Source: Rhodovulum sp. P5 (GTDB taxonomy: Bacteria; Pseudomonadota; Alphaproteobacteria; Rhodobacterales; Rhodobacteraceae). From it: a stretch of 64,000 bases of DNA. The stretch lies in contig NZ_CP015039.1 in the NCBI RefSeq assembly GCF_002079305.1, forward strand, positions 2,836,001 to 2,900,000, in the 5' to 3' direction. Positions 43,342 to 52,324 of the stretch are shown one piece after another (position 1 is the first letter of the stretch; the number at the start of each line of letters is the position of its first letter). Position numbers and translations under genes: made by a program. The notes under the pieces were generated by a model. The model was not told where the DNA came from. It ran no database searches and saw only the letters and a program-made list of their open reading frames with translations.

Positions 43342-44172
43342 TCAGAGCTCTCGGTCTCCGTCCGGGTCCCTACCGTGGGTCTCACGGTAAGCCCGCCAGA
43401 GGTCAGGGCGGCGTTCCTTTGTCAGCCTTTCGGCCATGGCCCTGCGCCAGTCGGCGATCTTCGCGTGATGACCCGACAGGAGAATGTCGGGGATCGCGCG
43501 GCCTTTCCAGACGGCGGGCCGGGTGTACTGGGGATGTTCAAGCAGGCCGTCGGAGAACGACTCCTCCTCGGTCGAAGCCTGATTCCCGAGTACGCGGGGT
43601 ATAAGGCGGACCGTGGAATCGATCAAGGCTTGTGCGGCGATCTCTCCGCCCGAAAGGACGAAATCGCCCAGCGAAATCTCCTCAATCCCGTATTCTTCCA
43701 GAACACGCTCGTCCACGCCCTCGAACCGGCCGCACAGAAGCGTCAGGCCGTCGGCTTCGGCAAACCGCTGGGCGGTGGCCTGGGTGAAGGGTTTGCCGCG
43801 GGGCGACAGGTAGACGACGGGCCAGCGGGCGCGGTCCTTCGGCGTGCCGATGGCGGCCTGATCCAGCGCGGCCCCCACGACATCGGCGCGCAGCACCATT
43901 CCGGCGCCGCCACCGGCGGGGGTGTCGTCGACATTCTTGTGCCTGCCTTCGCCAAACGGGCGCAGGTCGATGGTTTCCAGCGCCCAAAGCCCCTGATCCA
44001 GCGCCTTGCCAATCAAGGAAAGGCCCAGGACGCCCGGAAATGCGTCGGGGAACAGCGTGACGATCCTCGCGGTCCAAGCGCCCTTCAGGCGCGGCCGGTC
44101 GGCCATCAGGTCACGGGGTTGCAGGCTGGCGCTGATCGAGAGCCGCCCATGGGAGCGTGGTTTGTCCGTCAT
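43342..44172 (-). CDS. trmD: tRNA (guanine-37-N1)-methyltransferase
   Basis: A 276-residue SPOUT methyltransferase. [20 protein letters not shown] marks the N-terminus of the core, [16 protein letters not shown] the catalytic region, and [13 protein letters not shown] and GDFVLSGGE the knotted SAM site. It makes m1G37 in tRNAs reading CNN codons and prevents frameshifting. The first 20 or so residues precede the normal family start; an internal ATG near [11 protein letters not shown] is the alternative start. Confidence 0.96.
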   Translation of the reverse strand: MTDKPRSHGRLSISASLQPRDLMADRPRLKGAWTARIVTLFPDAFPGVLGLSLIGKALDQGLWALETIDLRPFGEGRHKNVDDTPAGGGAGMVLRADVVGAALDQAAIGTPKDRARWPVVYLSPRGKPFTQATAQRFAEADGLTLLCGRFEGVDERVLEEYGIEEISLGDFVLSGGEIAAQALIDSTVRLIPRVLGNQASTEEESFSDGLLEHPQYTRPAVWKGRAIPDILLSGHHAKIADWRRAMAERLTKERRPDLWRAYRETHGRDPDGDREL

Positions 44173-44210
44173 GGGCGGTCTCTATCGGGTTTCGCGGGGC
44201 TGGTGAAGAC

Positions 44211-44558
44211 TCAGCCTTTCAGGCCGGTGACCACCGCGCCGCCGGCCCCCGCAAGGGAGATCACCAGCGCGACGATCAGGGGCAGCGGCAGCAACGGGCC
44301 GCCGATCAGCCACGCGATGCCGAAGCCGATCAGGAAGACAAGGTTCGTCCAGATGATCTGATTGACGACCAGCATGGGCAGCGCCTTGGTCAGGGTCTTG
44401 CCCTCGGCGGCGCGGGCGGCCTTGGCTTCGGGGTCGAAGACCTTGGCGACCACGGCGAAGGCGGCGATGATGACGATCACCCAGGGCGGGTTTTCGGCGG
44501 CACCTGCAACAACGGCACCGGCAAGGATGATGGCGTAGAACACGGATGGAAGGGACAT
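44211..44558 (-). CDS. Small hypothetical membrane protein
   Basis: A 115-residue protein with about three to four hydrophobic helices (starting MSLPSVFYAIILAGAVVAGAAENP), separated by a charged loop (KVFDPEAKAARAAEGKTLTKA). I do not recognise a family. It lies between rimM and trmD, adjacent on the same strand, where most genomes have no gene; the frame also runs upstream into rimM, but ATG 44558 gives a clean membrane protein. Confidence 0.72.
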   Translation of the reverse strand: MSLPSVFYAIILAGAVVAGAAENPPWVIVIIAAFAVVAKVFDPEAKAARAAEGKTLTKALPMLVVNQIIWTNLVFLIGFGIAWLIGGPLLPLPLIVALVISLAGAGGAVVTGLKG

Positions 44559-44586
44559 GGGGTCCTCGTGGTTTGTGAACGCTGCT

Positions 44587-45093
44587 TCAGGGGAACAACC
44601 CTTCGGGCGGATCCGCAATGAGACGCCCCGCCGCAAGATCGACGGTCGGCACGCAGGCATTGGTGAAGGGCAACAGAACGGTCGATTTCAGGCCCGGGCC
44701 CTGGACCTCCAGAAGATCGCCGGCGCCGAGGTCAAGAACGGCGCGCACCTTTCCCAGAACCTGCCCGCCGGTATCGACGACCTCCAGCCCGATCAGGTCG
44801 GTGTGATAGTACTCGTCCTCGGGCAGGTCGGGCAGGCGGTCGCGGTCGGCGAAAAGCCGGGTGCCCTTCAGCGCGTCGCCCTGTTCCTTGGTGGACACGC
44901 CCGACAGCCGCGCGGCAAAGCCGCCCTTGACCGGGCGTGTGATCGTCACGTCGAAGCTCCGCTTGCCGGCCTCGTCGAAAAGCGGTGCATAATCGGCAAT
45001 CGCTTCGGGATCGGCGCAGAAGCTTTTCAGCCGCACCTCTCCGCGGACCCCGAAGGCCCCGGAAATCACGCCCACGCAGACCCGGTCGGTCAT
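44587..45093 (-). CDS. rimM: 16S rRNA processing/ribosome maturation factor RimM
   Basis: A 168-residue RimM. The N-terminal beta-barrel has [19 protein letters not shown], and the C-terminal PRC-barrel has [13 protein letters not shown] and [13 protein letters not shown]. It binds S19 and helps to mature the 30S head. bluB precedes it by 2 nt. Confidence 0.96.
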   Translation of the reverse strand: MTDRVCVGVISGAFGVRGEVRLKSFCADPEAIADYAPLFDEAGKRSFDVTITRPVKGGFAARLSGVSTKEQGDALKGTRLFADRDRLPDLPEDEYYHTDLIGLEVVDTGGQVLGKVRAVLDLGAGDLLEVQGPGLKSTVLLPFTNACVPTVDLAAGRLIADPPEGLFP

Positions 45094-45095
45094 GC

Positions 45096-45746
45096 CTACC
45101 GCTCCTCGATATGCAGCGCCGCGTCGCGCATCTCCCAGCCGATCTCTTCCAGTTCGGGCTGGTCGCGTTCCAATGCGGGCCAGCCGACGCAGAGATAGGC
45201 CACCAGCTTCCAGCTTTCCGGAGCGTTGAGGTCACGGGCCAGCCGTTCGGGATCGAGCACCGACACCCAGCCAACCCCCAGCCCTTCGGCCCGGGCCGCA
45301 AGCCAGAACATCGCGATCGAGCAGACGACCGAGTAACGCCGCATTTCCGGCATGGTGGCCGCGCCCAGCCCGGCGCCCTTTTCGGTGCCGTCGTCGCAGA
45401 AGACGGCCAGTTGCACAGGCGCCTCGTCCATGCCGGAAAGCTTCAGCCGCGGGTAAAGCGCGGCTTTCTCGCCCTTGTAGCCAAGCAGGGCTTCGGCATT
45501 TGCGAACTCGAAGTTTTCCCGCGCGGCAGTCAGTGCCTCGGGGCTTTTCAGGCGCAGGAAGCGCCACGGTTCGGAAAGCCCCACGGAGGGGGCAAACCGA
45601 ACGGCCTTCAGGCATTTTTCCAGCAGGTCTTCGTCCACCGGAGTCGACCGGAAGTGACGCACGTCGCGCCGCCAGCGCATCAGTTTGAACAACTCGTCCC
45701 GAAAGACATGGTCGAAACGATGCGGCAGGGGGTCGGTGACGACCAT
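45096..45746 (-). CDS. bluB: 5,6-dimethylbenzimidazole synthase
   Basis: A 216-residue flavin-destroying BluB. It has the nitroreductase-fold start [34 protein letters not shown] near residue 53 and [12 protein letters not shown] in the last third. It converts reduced FMN and oxygen into the lower ligand of vitamin B12. Its place between rpsP and rimM, with gaps of 3 and 2 nt, is unusual since no other cobalamin gene is near. Confidence 0.92.
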   Translation of the reverse strand: MVVTDPLPHRFDHVFRDELFKLMRWRRDVRHFRSTPVDEDLLEKCLKAVRFAPSVGLSEPWRFLRLKSPEALTAARENFEFANAEALLGYKGEKAALYPRLKLSGMDEAPVQLAVFCDDGTEKGAGLGAATMPEMRRYSVVCSIAMFWLAARAEGLGVGWVSVLDPERLARDLNAPESWKLVAYLCVGWPALERDQPELEEIGWEMRDAALHIEER

Positions 45747-45749
45747 CGC

Positions 45750-46136
45750 TTATTCCGCCGTTGCTTCGGCCGGTTCCTCGGCGGGGGCAGCTGCGGCTTC
45801 GGCGGCCTTGGCGGCTTTTTCCTCGGCCCGTTCCTTGGCCTTGGTGCCGGGCTCGGCCTTCTTGGGGTTGTTGCGCGTCTGCTTTTCCAGAACGCCGGCG
45901 GCTTCCAGCATGCGTGCGACGCGGTCGGTCGGTTTCGCACCCTGGCCCATCCAGTGCTTCACGCGGTCGAGGTCCATCTTGATGCGGTCCTCGCTGTCCT
46001 TGGCAAGCAGCGGGTTGTAGGTGCCCAGCTTCTCGATGAAGCGGCCGTCGCGGGGCATGCGGCTGTCGGTCACGACGATCCGGTAGAAGGGACGTTTCTT
46101 GGAGCCGCCGCGGGCGAGACGAAGTTTCAGTGCCAT
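45750..46136 (-). CDS. rpsP: 30S ribosomal protein S16
   Basis: A 128-residue S16: residues 1 to about 85 are the conserved core ([20 protein letters not shown], with [13 protein letters not shown]), and the rest is a Lys/Ala/Glu-rich tail, as in many Alphaproteobacteria. The gene is in the standard position between ffh and rimM, but with chorismate mutase and acetyltransferases upstream. Confidence 0.97.
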   Translation of the reverse strand: MALKLRLARGGSKKRPFYRIVVTDSRMPRDGRFIEKLGTYNPLLAKDSEDRIKMDLDRVKHWMGQGAKPTDRVARMLEAAGVLEKQTRNNPKKAEPGTKAKERAEEKAAKAAEAAAAPAEEPAEATAE

Positions 46137-46174
46137 TTTGGTTTTCTCCTTATCTGGCGTATCGGCAGAGATGC

Positions 46175-46471
46175 CTATTTCTGGTGTTCGATGTGATGCC
46201 GGATGACTTCCTGAATCACGAAATTCAGGAACTTCTTGGCGAATTCGGGGTCGAGGTCGGCCCGCCGCGCCAGGTCTTCCAGCCGGGCGATCTGGCGTTC
46301 CTCGCGCGCGGGGTCGGACGGGGGCAGGCCGTGTTCGGCCTTCAGGCGGCCCACCGCCTGCGTATGCTTGAACCGTTCGCCCAGCGTGTAGATCAGGATC
46401 GCGTCCAGCCGGTCGATGCTGTCGCGGTGCTCTTTCAGAAGCGCCTCGGCGCGGGTGGCGTCGTCAGTCAA
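46175..46471 (-). CDS. Chorismate mutase (AroQ class)
   Basis: A 98-residue monofunctional AroQ-type chorismate mutase. It has the three-helix pattern with [44 protein letters not shown] in outline, and a C-terminal [10 protein letters not shown] helix. It rearranges chorismate to prephenate for Phe and Tyr. In Rhodobacterales a chorismate mutase gene commonly lies between ffh and rpsP. It overlaps the upstream acetyltransferase gene by 8 nt. Confidence 0.93.
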   Translation of the reverse strand: MTDDATRAEALLKEHRDSIDRLDAILIYTLGERFKHTQAVGRLKAEHGLPPSDPAREERQIARLEDLARRADLDPEFAKKFLNFVIQEVIRHHIEHQK

Positions 46472-47069
46472 GGGGCACTCCCTTCGTCTTGAAAAGCGGG
46501 TCTATGTAATGGCCGATCTCCAGCGCGATGCCATCGGCAAGCTGCGTGCCGTTCAACTGCGCGGGAGAGGGGTGGCGATAGACGATGTCATGGCTGTCGA
46601 CCGTGTCGGCCGCGACGTCCTCTTTCGCGCCAAGCCGTTCGCACAGCCGCACGGAGGAGATGTTCTTGGGGTCGACATAGGTCACCGCCGTTTCCCAGCC
46701 GAGCGTCTCATAGCACCAGTGCCGTACAGCATGCACGGCCTCCAGCGCGATGCCGCGCCCCTCCGCATGGGGCCAGATCACCCAACCGATTTCCCGCTCG
46801 GGCCAGCCCTTGGGAAACCATCCGCCGGCCATGCCATAGGTCGCATCGGTATCGCGGTCATGGATCATCCACATGCCGAAGCCGTGGATCTGCCAGTGCC
46901 CGATTTCGGCGGCGTAAAGCATCCAGGATTCGTATTCCGACAGCGGCCCGCCCATGAAGCGCGCGCGATAGCTGGTGAAGGTCGACTCGAACTTCGGATA
47001 GTCCTCCGCCTCGGGGCCGCGCAGGATCAGCCGTTGGGTTTCGATCACGGGAATGGCGGACAGGGGCAT
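46464..47069 (-). CDS. GNAT-family N-acetyltransferase (third of three)
   Basis: A 201-residue GNAT of the RimJ/RimL type. It starts MPLSAIPVIETQRLILRGPE; the acetyl-CoA-binding region reads EIGWVIWPHAEGRGIALEAV, and NISSVRLCERLGAKE is the C-terminal signature. It has a longer C-terminal tail than its two paralogues. The start shares one base with the stop of the preceding gene (TGATG). Its acceptor is unknown. Confidence 0.88.
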   Translation of the reverse strand: MPLSAIPVIETQRLILRGPEAEDYPKFESTFTSYRARFMGGPLSEYESWMLYAAEIGHWQIHGFGMWMIHDRDTDATYGMAGGWFPKGWPEREIGWVIWPHAEGRGIALEAVHAVRHWCYETLGWETAVTYVDPKNISSVRLCERLGAKEDVAADTVDSHDIVYRHPSPAQLNGTQLADGIALEIGHYIDPLFKTKGVPLD

Positions 47070-47605
47070 CAGGCACACACCTCCGGCGCCGGATGTCGGT
47101 AGACGAGGCAGGTCAGGTCGTCGGGACGGGCGGCGTCGGCGTCCAGCCTGCAGCCCAGCCGTTCGGCCAGCGCGATGGAGCGGGCATTGGCGGGGTCGAT
47201 ATAGCTGACCGCCGTCGTCCAGCCGAGCGTGCCGAAGGCGAAATCGCGCGCTGCGGATGCGGCCTCGAACGCATAGCCCTCGCCCTCGGCTGCTTCGGGC
47301 CAGATCGACCAGCCCAGTTCGCATTCGGGCCATGTGATCGGATGCCACGGGCCGGTCATGCCGATGGCGGCGCCGGTGGCCTTGTCCTCGATCACGAAGG
47401 AGCCATAGCCGCGCAGGTGCCACATGCCGGCAACGTGGGCCAGCGCGCGCCATGTCGTGTTGGCATCCATCTCGGCCTTGCTGCGCACGAAACGCGACCG
47501 GTCGGAGGTCATGAAGGACAGCATCGGCTCGATATCCGACATCTGCGGGCCGCGCAGGATCAGCCGGTCGGTCTCGATCACCGGGATGTCGAAGCAGACC
47601 GTCAT
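47069..47605 (-). CDS. GNAT-family N-acetyltransferase (second of three)
   Basis: A 178-residue GNAT, paralogous to both neighbours: FDIPVIETDRLILRGPQ at the start, ELGWSIWPEAAEGEGYAFEA in the CoA-binding region and NARSIALAERLGCR near the end. The row with its neighbours looks like local duplication. The start overlaps the upstream gene's stop (ATGA). Confidence 0.88.
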   Translation of the reverse strand: MTVCFDIPVIETDRLILRGPQMSDIEPMLSFMTSDRSRFVRSKAEMDANTTWRALAHVAGMWHLRGYGSFVIEDKATGAAIGMTGPWHPITWPECELGWSIWPEAAEGEGYAFEAASAARDFAFGTLGWTTAVSYIDPANARSIALAERLGCRLDADAARPDDLTCLVYRHPAPEVCA

Positions 47606-48120
47606 TGAAGCCTCGCAGGCGCGGGGTGGCGGTACACCAGATCGCCCGGATCAGGGCCGAGGACATCGCTATCGCGGGTCGCGCCCAGCCGTTCGGCCAG
47701 ACGGATGGAGCGGTCGTTTTCCGGGTCGATATAGCTGACCAGCGTGTCGAACCCCAGATCGCCATAGGCGAAGTCGCGGGCGGCAAGCGCGGCCTCGTGG
47801 GCGTAGCCGAACCCCTCGAACCGGCGGAACAGCAGCCAGCCCAGTTCCCGTTCGGGGAAATGGTCGGGCTTGTTCAGACCGACCTGCCCGATAAAGGCGC
47901 CGTCCATTTTCCGCTCCAGCCCCCATGCGCCGAAGCCCAGAAGCCCCCATTGCCCCACGTCAGAGGCAAAGCCATGCCAGACCCGCCGTCGCGGCAATGG
48001 CCCGCCGATGAACCGCGACCGGTCCGAGGCGAACAGCGCCGCGAACGGCTCGAAATCCTCGATCCGGTGCGGGCGCAGCCTGAGGCGCGCGGTTTCTATG
48101 ACGGGGGCTTCGGTCATCAC
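47602..48120 (-). CDS. GNAT-family N-acetyltransferase (first of three)
   Basis: A 172-residue GNAT: APVIETARLRLRPHRIEDF at the start, ELGWLLFRRFEGFGYAHEA in the CoA-binding region and NDRSIRLAERLGATRD near the end. It immediately follows ffh, overlapping by 4 nt. RimJ/RimL-like enzymes acetylate ribosomal proteins, and the position in a ribosomal operon makes that a candidate role; this is inference. Confidence 0.88.
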   Translation of the reverse strand: MMTEAPVIETARLRLRPHRIEDFEPFAALFASDRSRFIGGPLPRRRVWHGFASDVGQWGLLGFGAWGLERKMDGAFIGQVGLNKPDHFPERELGWLLFRRFEGFGYAHEAALAARDFAYGDLGFDTLVSYIDPENDRSIRLAERLGATRDSDVLGPDPGDLVYRHPAPARLQ

Positions 48121-49625
48121 TTCTTCTTGCCGAAACCCGCAAGGCCCGGGGGCAGGTCCATGCCGCCAAGGCCCGGCATGCCACCGGGCATCCCGCCCAT
48201 CTGCTTGGCCGCGGCCTCCAGCGCCTTGGGGTCCATGCCAGCGCCCATCGCGCCCATATCGGCGGGCATGCCGCCCTTTCCGAACATGGCGCCCATCGCC
48301 TGTTTCATCAGGTTGCGGCCGCCCTTCTTGCCGAGCTTCTTCATCATGTCGGCCATCTGCCGGTGCATCTTCAGCAGGCGGTTCAGTTCGGGCACGTCCA
48401 TCCCGGCGCCCTTGGCGATCCGCTTCTTGCGGCTGGCCTGCAGGATCTGCGGGTTGGCGCGTTCCTTTTTCGTCATGGAGTTGATCAGCGCGATCTGGCG
48501 GCGCAGGATCGAGTCGTCAAAGCCCGCGTCCTCGATCTGCTTGGACATTTTCGCCATGCCCGGCATCATCCCCATGATGCCTTCCATGCCGCCCATCTTG
48601 AGCATCTGTTCAAGCTGCATCTTCAGGTCGTTCATGTTGAACTGACCCTTCTGGAAGCGCTTCATCATCCGCTCGGCCTGTTCGGCCTCCAGCGTCTGCT
48701 GCGCCTTCTCGACAAGGCTGACGATGTCGCCCATGCCGAGGATGCGGCCGGCGATCCGTTCGGGGTGGAATTCCTCGATCGCGTCGAGTTTCTCGCCAAG
48801 ACCGACATATTTGATCGGCTTGCCGGTCACCGCGCGCATCGACAGCGCCGCACCGCCGCGCCCGTCGCCGTCCATCCGGGTCAGGATGACGCCGGAGATC
48901 CCGATCCGTTCGTCGAAATTCTCGGCCGTGTGCACGGCGTCCTGCCCGGTCAGGCCATCGACGACCAGAAGCGTCTCGCGCGGGGTGGCGATGTCGCGCA
49001 CGGCCTCGACCTCGGCCATCAACTCTTCGTCGATGGAAAGCCGGCCGGCGGTATCCAGCATGTAGACGTCATAGCCGCCCATCGCGGCCTGTTGCTTGGC
49101 GCGCTTGGCGATGTCGACGGGCCTCTGCCCCGGCACGATGGGCAGGGTGTCCACGTCGATCTGGCGGCCGAGAATGGCAAGCTGTTCCATGGCCGCGGGG
49201 CGGTTGACGTCGAGCGAGGCCATCAGCACCCGCTTGCCGTTGACCTCTTTCAGCCGCTTGGCAAGCTTTGCAGTGGTCGTCGTCTTGCCGCCGCCCTGCA
49301 GGCCGACCATCAGGATCGGCGCGGGGGGGCTGTCGACCTTCAGATGCCCCGGTTCGCCTTCGCCGGTCAGCACATTGACCAGTTCGTCATGGACGATCTT
49401 GACGACCTGCTGGCCCGGCGTGACCGATTTCGTGACCGCCTGACCCGTCGCCTTGTCCTGCACCGATTTGACGAAGCTGCGCGCCACCGGCAGCGACACG
49501 TCGGCCTCCAAGAGTGCGACGCGTACCTCGCGCAGGGCGGTCTTGACGTCGTCCTCGGAAAGCGCGCCCTGCTTGGTCAGCCGGTCGAATACGCCGGACA
49601 GGCGGTCGGAAAGACTTTCGAACAT
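48117..49625 (-). CDS. ffh: Signal recognition particle GTPase Ffh
   Basis: A 502-residue SRP54 homologue with N, G and M domains. GTPase motifs: GLQGGGKTTTTAKLA (P-loop, about residue 105), DTAGRL and the TRMDGDGRGGAAL stretch. The M domain is Met-rich (GGMEGIMGMMPGMAKM) and ends in a Gly/Met-rich tail. It delivers membrane proteins to FtsY and SecYEG. The frame is open upstream to 49796, but ATG 49625 with GGAGGG ahead is the family start (MFESLSDRLSGVF). A long structured leader precedes it. Confidence 0.98.
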   Translation of the reverse strand: MFESLSDRLSGVFDRLTKQGALSEDDVKTALREVRVALLEADVSLPVARSFVKSVQDKATGQAVTKSVTPGQQVVKIVHDELVNVLTGEGEPGHLKVDSPPAPILMVGLQGGGKTTTTAKLAKRLKEVNGKRVLMASLDVNRPAAMEQLAILGRQIDVDTLPIVPGQRPVDIAKRAKQQAAMGGYDVYMLDTAGRLSIDEELMAEVEAVRDIATPRETLLVVDGLTGQDAVHTAENFDERIGISGVILTRMDGDGRGGAALSMRAVTGKPIKYVGLGEKLDAIEEFHPERIAGRILGMGDIVSLVEKAQQTLEAEQAERMMKRFQKGQFNMNDLKMQLEQMLKMGGMEGIMGMMPGMAKMSKQIEDAGFDDSILRRQIALINSMTKKERANPQILQASRKKRIAKGAGMDVPELNRLLKMHRQMADMMKKLGKKGGRNLMKQAMGAMFGKGGMPADMGAMGAGMDPKALEAAAKQMGGMPGGMPGLGGMDLPPGLAGFGKKK

Positions 49626-49815
49626 AGGCGTGGCCCTCCTTCGACCGTTTGCACCTGCCCCCGTTATCGGGTGGGGACGACTCACTTGATAGCGGACACC
49701 GTCAGGAATGTGACCGCCAAACGCTGAACGCCCCCGTGGGCGAAACCTCGCTGACGGGGGGCGATCCTCGGTATGAAACGAGGACCGGAAGGGCATACAC
49801 CTTTCCGGACAACAG
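49626..49815 (-). ncRNA. Structured 5' leader of ffh: three abutting hairpins
   Basis: From the predicted start site (about 49815) to the ffh ATG is about 190 nt. Three hairpins follow each other almost without gaps: CCGGAA/TTCCGG (49785-49808), TCCTCG/CGAGGA (49765-49784) and CGCCCCC GT with ACGGGGGGCG (49729-49763). Such order suggests a cis-regulatory RNA or a small RNA. I recall that a conserved RNA motif upstream of ffh has been proposed in marine Alphaproteobacteria, but I cannot verify identity here. Confidence 0.5.
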
Positions 49816-49820
49816 GGCGC

Positions 49821-49849
49821 GTCTAGACGCTTGGGCGGGGCGGAGTCAA
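49821..49849 (-). promoter_or_regulatory. Candidate promoter of the ffh operon
   Basis: On the minus strand, TTGACT (49844-49849), a 17-nt spacer, then CTAGAC (49821-49826). It is just upstream of the first leader hairpin. Confidence 0.5.
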
Positions 49850-49872
49850 GTCCTCACGCGCCCGCCGGTCTG

Positions 49873-50466
49873 TCAGGCGGCGCTGTCGAGCGCCTCAACG
49901 GCGCGATGTGCCTGGGCCAGCGATGCCTCTGCATCCATGCTGAGCCGGTCGGCGCTGACGAAGGTCACGTCCTTGATCCCCAGAAACCCAAGGATGTGAC
50001 GCAGATATCCGGTGGCAAAGTCGATCTCCGACCCGACCGGCGTGCCGCCCGTCGTCACGGCCACGATCACCCGCTTGTCGTCCAGCAGACCTTCCGGCCC
50101 GGCCTCGGTATAGCGGAAGGTCACCCCGGCCCTGGAGACATGATCGATCCACGCCTTCAGGCTGGACGGGACACCGAAATTGTAGATCGGCATGCCGATG
50201 ACCACGGTGTCCGCGGCCGTCAGTTCGGCGATCAACGTGTCAGACAGGGCAAGTTCGGCGCGGTGGTCGTCGGTCCGGTCCGTGTCGGGCGTGAAATTGG
50301 CGCCGATCCACGCCTCGCTCAGCAGCGGCAGACCGTCGGCAAGGTCACGGTGGACAACGTGGGTCGTTCCGTCCGACACCTGTGCCACGATCCGTTGGCT
50401 GAGGTCGCGGGAGATCGAGCCGGTGCGGCGCGCGGAACTGTCGATATGCAAGAGTGTCTTGGTCAT
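49873..50466 (-). CDS. azoR: FMN-dependent NADH-azoreductase
   Basis: A 197-residue flavodoxin-fold quinone/azo reductase of the AzoR/AcpD type. LLHIDSSARRTGSISRDLS (phosphate-binding loop), VIGMPIYNFGVPSSLKAWIDHV and TTGGTP are characteristic. It reduces quinones and azo dyes, probably to defend against thiol-specific stress. ATG 50466 (with GGGAG upstream) gives the normal start. It is divergent from the LysR gene 101 nt away, which is its likely regulator. Confidence 0.93.
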   Translation of the reverse strand: MTKTLLHIDSSARRTGSISRDLSQRIVAQVSDGTTHVVHRDLADGLPLLSEAWIGANFTPDTDRTDDHRAELALSDTLIAELTAADTVVIGMPIYNFGVPSSLKAWIDHVSRAGVTFRYTEAGPEGLLDDKRVIVAVTTGGTPVGSEIDFATGYLRHILGFLGIKDVTFVSADRLSMDAEASLAQAHRAVEALDSAA

Positions 50467-50567
50467 CGGGAAGGCTCCCTTTCTGAGGACTGATGATACA
50501 CTAGGTACTTCCGGCACGGGCGAACGCAATCGGCCGTTGTCAACAGCAGTTGTGAGGGAGCGCACAG

Positions 50568-51443
50568 TTGGGCATCGACACCTGGGATGAGATCCGCACC
50601 GCCTATCATGTGGCGCGGCTGGGCACGGTCAGTGGCGCGGCCGACGCGTTGGGCGTGCACCACGCGACCGTGATCCGCCATGTCGATGCGCTGGAGGACC
50701 GCCTGGGCGTGAAGCTGTTTCAGCGCCATGCCCGCGGTTACACGCCGACCGAGGCGGGGGAGGAGTTGTTGCAGGTCGCCACCGTCACGGCAGAGCAGTT
50801 CAACCAGTTGGCCGGACGGCTGAAGGGGCACGGTGCGGCGATGACCGGCGATCTGGCGGTGACAACCGTCGATGCCATCGCGCCGCTTCTGATCCCCACG
50901 CTGGCCCGGTTTCAGGGGGACCATCCCGATCTTACCGTGCGCCTTCTGGCGGATCAGCGGCTTTACCGGTTGGAGTATGGAGAGGCGCATGTCGCCGTGC
51001 GGGTGGGGTCGCAGCCCGATGAGCCCGACAACATCGTTCAAAAGCTCTACGTCCAGCAAAGCGCGCTTTATGCGCACAAGTCCTATGTCGCGGCCCATGG
51101 GGCATTGGCAGAGGATATGTCCGCCCACCGCTTCGTGGGCCCCGCGGACGAGGCTCATCGCGCGCCCTTCAATCGCTGGATGCGGGCCAATGTGCCGGCG
51201 GAACGCATTACGTTCCGCGCGGGCGACGCCCGTGCCATCGGCGATGCGGTGCTGGCCGGCGCGGGGATCGGGTTCTTCCCGGTCTGGCAGGCGCGCACTT
51301 TGCCCGACCTTGTCGAGATGCGTCCGCCGCAGCCCGACTGGGAGGTGTCCTTGTGGCTTGTCACCCATGTCGATCTGCACCGCACCGCCAAGGTGCAGGG
51401 GCTGACCGCCTTCTTCAAGGAGGCCGCCCGAACATGGCCCTGA
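50568..51443 (+). CDS. LysR-family transcriptional regulator
   Basis: A 291-residue LysR protein with an N-terminal winged HTH (TVSGAADALGVHHATVIRHVDALE, within residues 18-45, then LFQRHARGYTPTEAGEELL) and a C-terminal effector-binding domain. The TTG start reads MGIDTWDEIRTAYHVARLG. It is divergent from azoR, a typical regulator-target layout. It overlaps the following transporter by 10 nt. Confidence 0.9.
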   Translation: MGIDTWDEIRTAYHVARLGTVSGAADALGVHHATVIRHVDALEDRLGVKLFQRHARGYTPTEAGEELLQVATVTAEQFNQLAGRLKGHGAAMTGDLAVTTVDAIAPLLIPTLARFQGDHPDLTVRLLADQRLYRLEYGEAHVAVRVGSQPDEPDNIVQKLYVQQSALYAHKSYVAAHGALAEDMSAHRFVGPADEAHRAPFNRWMRANVPAERITFRAGDARAIGDAVLAGAGIGFFPVWQARTLPDLVEMRPPQPDWEVSLWLVTHVDLHRTAKVQGLTAFFKEAARTWP

Positions 51444-52324
51444 GCGGCGGCGCGGCCCGGGGCCATCTGGCGATGCTGTCGTTTTCCGCGCTGGTTGCTG
51501 GCTCGTTTAGCTTCGGCAGCCTGATTGCGGGCGATATCGACCCCGTGGCGCTGAACGCCGCGCGTTTCGCGCTGGCCGGTATCATCATCGGGGCCGCGGC
51601 GGCGCTGGGCCCGGGACTGAGGGCGCACCAGTTCCGCGCGCCGTGGCGCTTTCTGCTGCTGGGCGGGCTGTTCGCCATCTACTTTGTGCTGATGTTCGAG
51701 GGGCTGAAAACCGCGCCGCCGGTGTCTACGGCTGCGGTCTTTACCCTGACCCCGGTGATGTCGGCGGCCTTCGGCTGGCTGTTGCTGCGGCAGGCGATGA
51801 CGCCGCGTATCGGGCTGGCCCTTGCCATCGGTGCGGGCGGGGCGCTGTGGGTTATTTTCCGGGCCGATCTGAATGCGCTGCTGGCCTTCGATATCGGGCG
51901 GGGGGAGGCGGTCTTTTTCGTCGGCTGCGCAGCCCATGCCGCCTATACGCCCCTGGTGCGCAAGCTCAACCGGGGGGAGCCTGCACTGGTCTTCACCTTC
52001 GGGATGATGCTGGCCGCACTTCTGATCCTTTCTCTCTACGGCCTGCCGGCGATCCGGGCCACCGACTGGGCGGGGCTGTCCCCCCTGGTCTGGCTGGTGC
52101 TGATCTATCTGGCCCTGTTCGCCAGTTCGATGACCTTCGTGCTGCTGCAATATGCGGCGCTGCGCCTGCCCTCGGCCAAGGTCATGGCCTATACCTATCT
52201 CACGCCCACATTCGTGATCGGGTGGGAAATCGTGCTTGGCCACGGCGCACCGCGACTGCTGGTGCTGGGGGGCATTGCCCTGACAGTGCTGGCGCTGGTG
52301 CTGCTGCTGGAGGAGGACGGTTAG
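51434..52324 (+). CDS. EamA-family (DMT) transporter
   Basis: A 296-residue polytopic protein with ten predicted helices in two EamA repeats (the first including AARFALAGIIIGAAAA, the second starting near VFFVGCAAHAAYTPL). Members export amino acids or metabolites. Substrate is unknown. Start ATG 51434 lies inside the end of the LysR gene. Its last bases overlap the convergent ArsR gene. Confidence 0.88.
   Translation: MALSGGAARGHLAMLSFSALVAGSFSFGSLIAGDIDPVALNAARFALAGIIIGAAAALGPGLRAHQFRAPWRFLLLGGLFAIYFVLMFEGLKTAPPVSTAAVFTLTPVMSAAFGWLLLRQAMTPRIGLALAIGAGGALWVIFRADLNALLAFDIGRGEAVFFVGCAAHAAYTPLVRKLNRGEPALVFTFGMMLAALLILSLYGLPAIRATDWAGLSPLVWLVLIYLALFASSMTFVLLQYAALRLPSAKVMAYTYLTPTFVIGWEIVLGHGAPRLLVLGGIALTVLALVLLLEEDG

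Noticed and set aside
49626..49872. Possible 4.5S SRP RNA gene near ffh
   Set aside because: The conserved GGAAGGAAGC-type SRP RNA apical sequence is absent; CCGGAAGGG occurs but not in an SRP RNA context.
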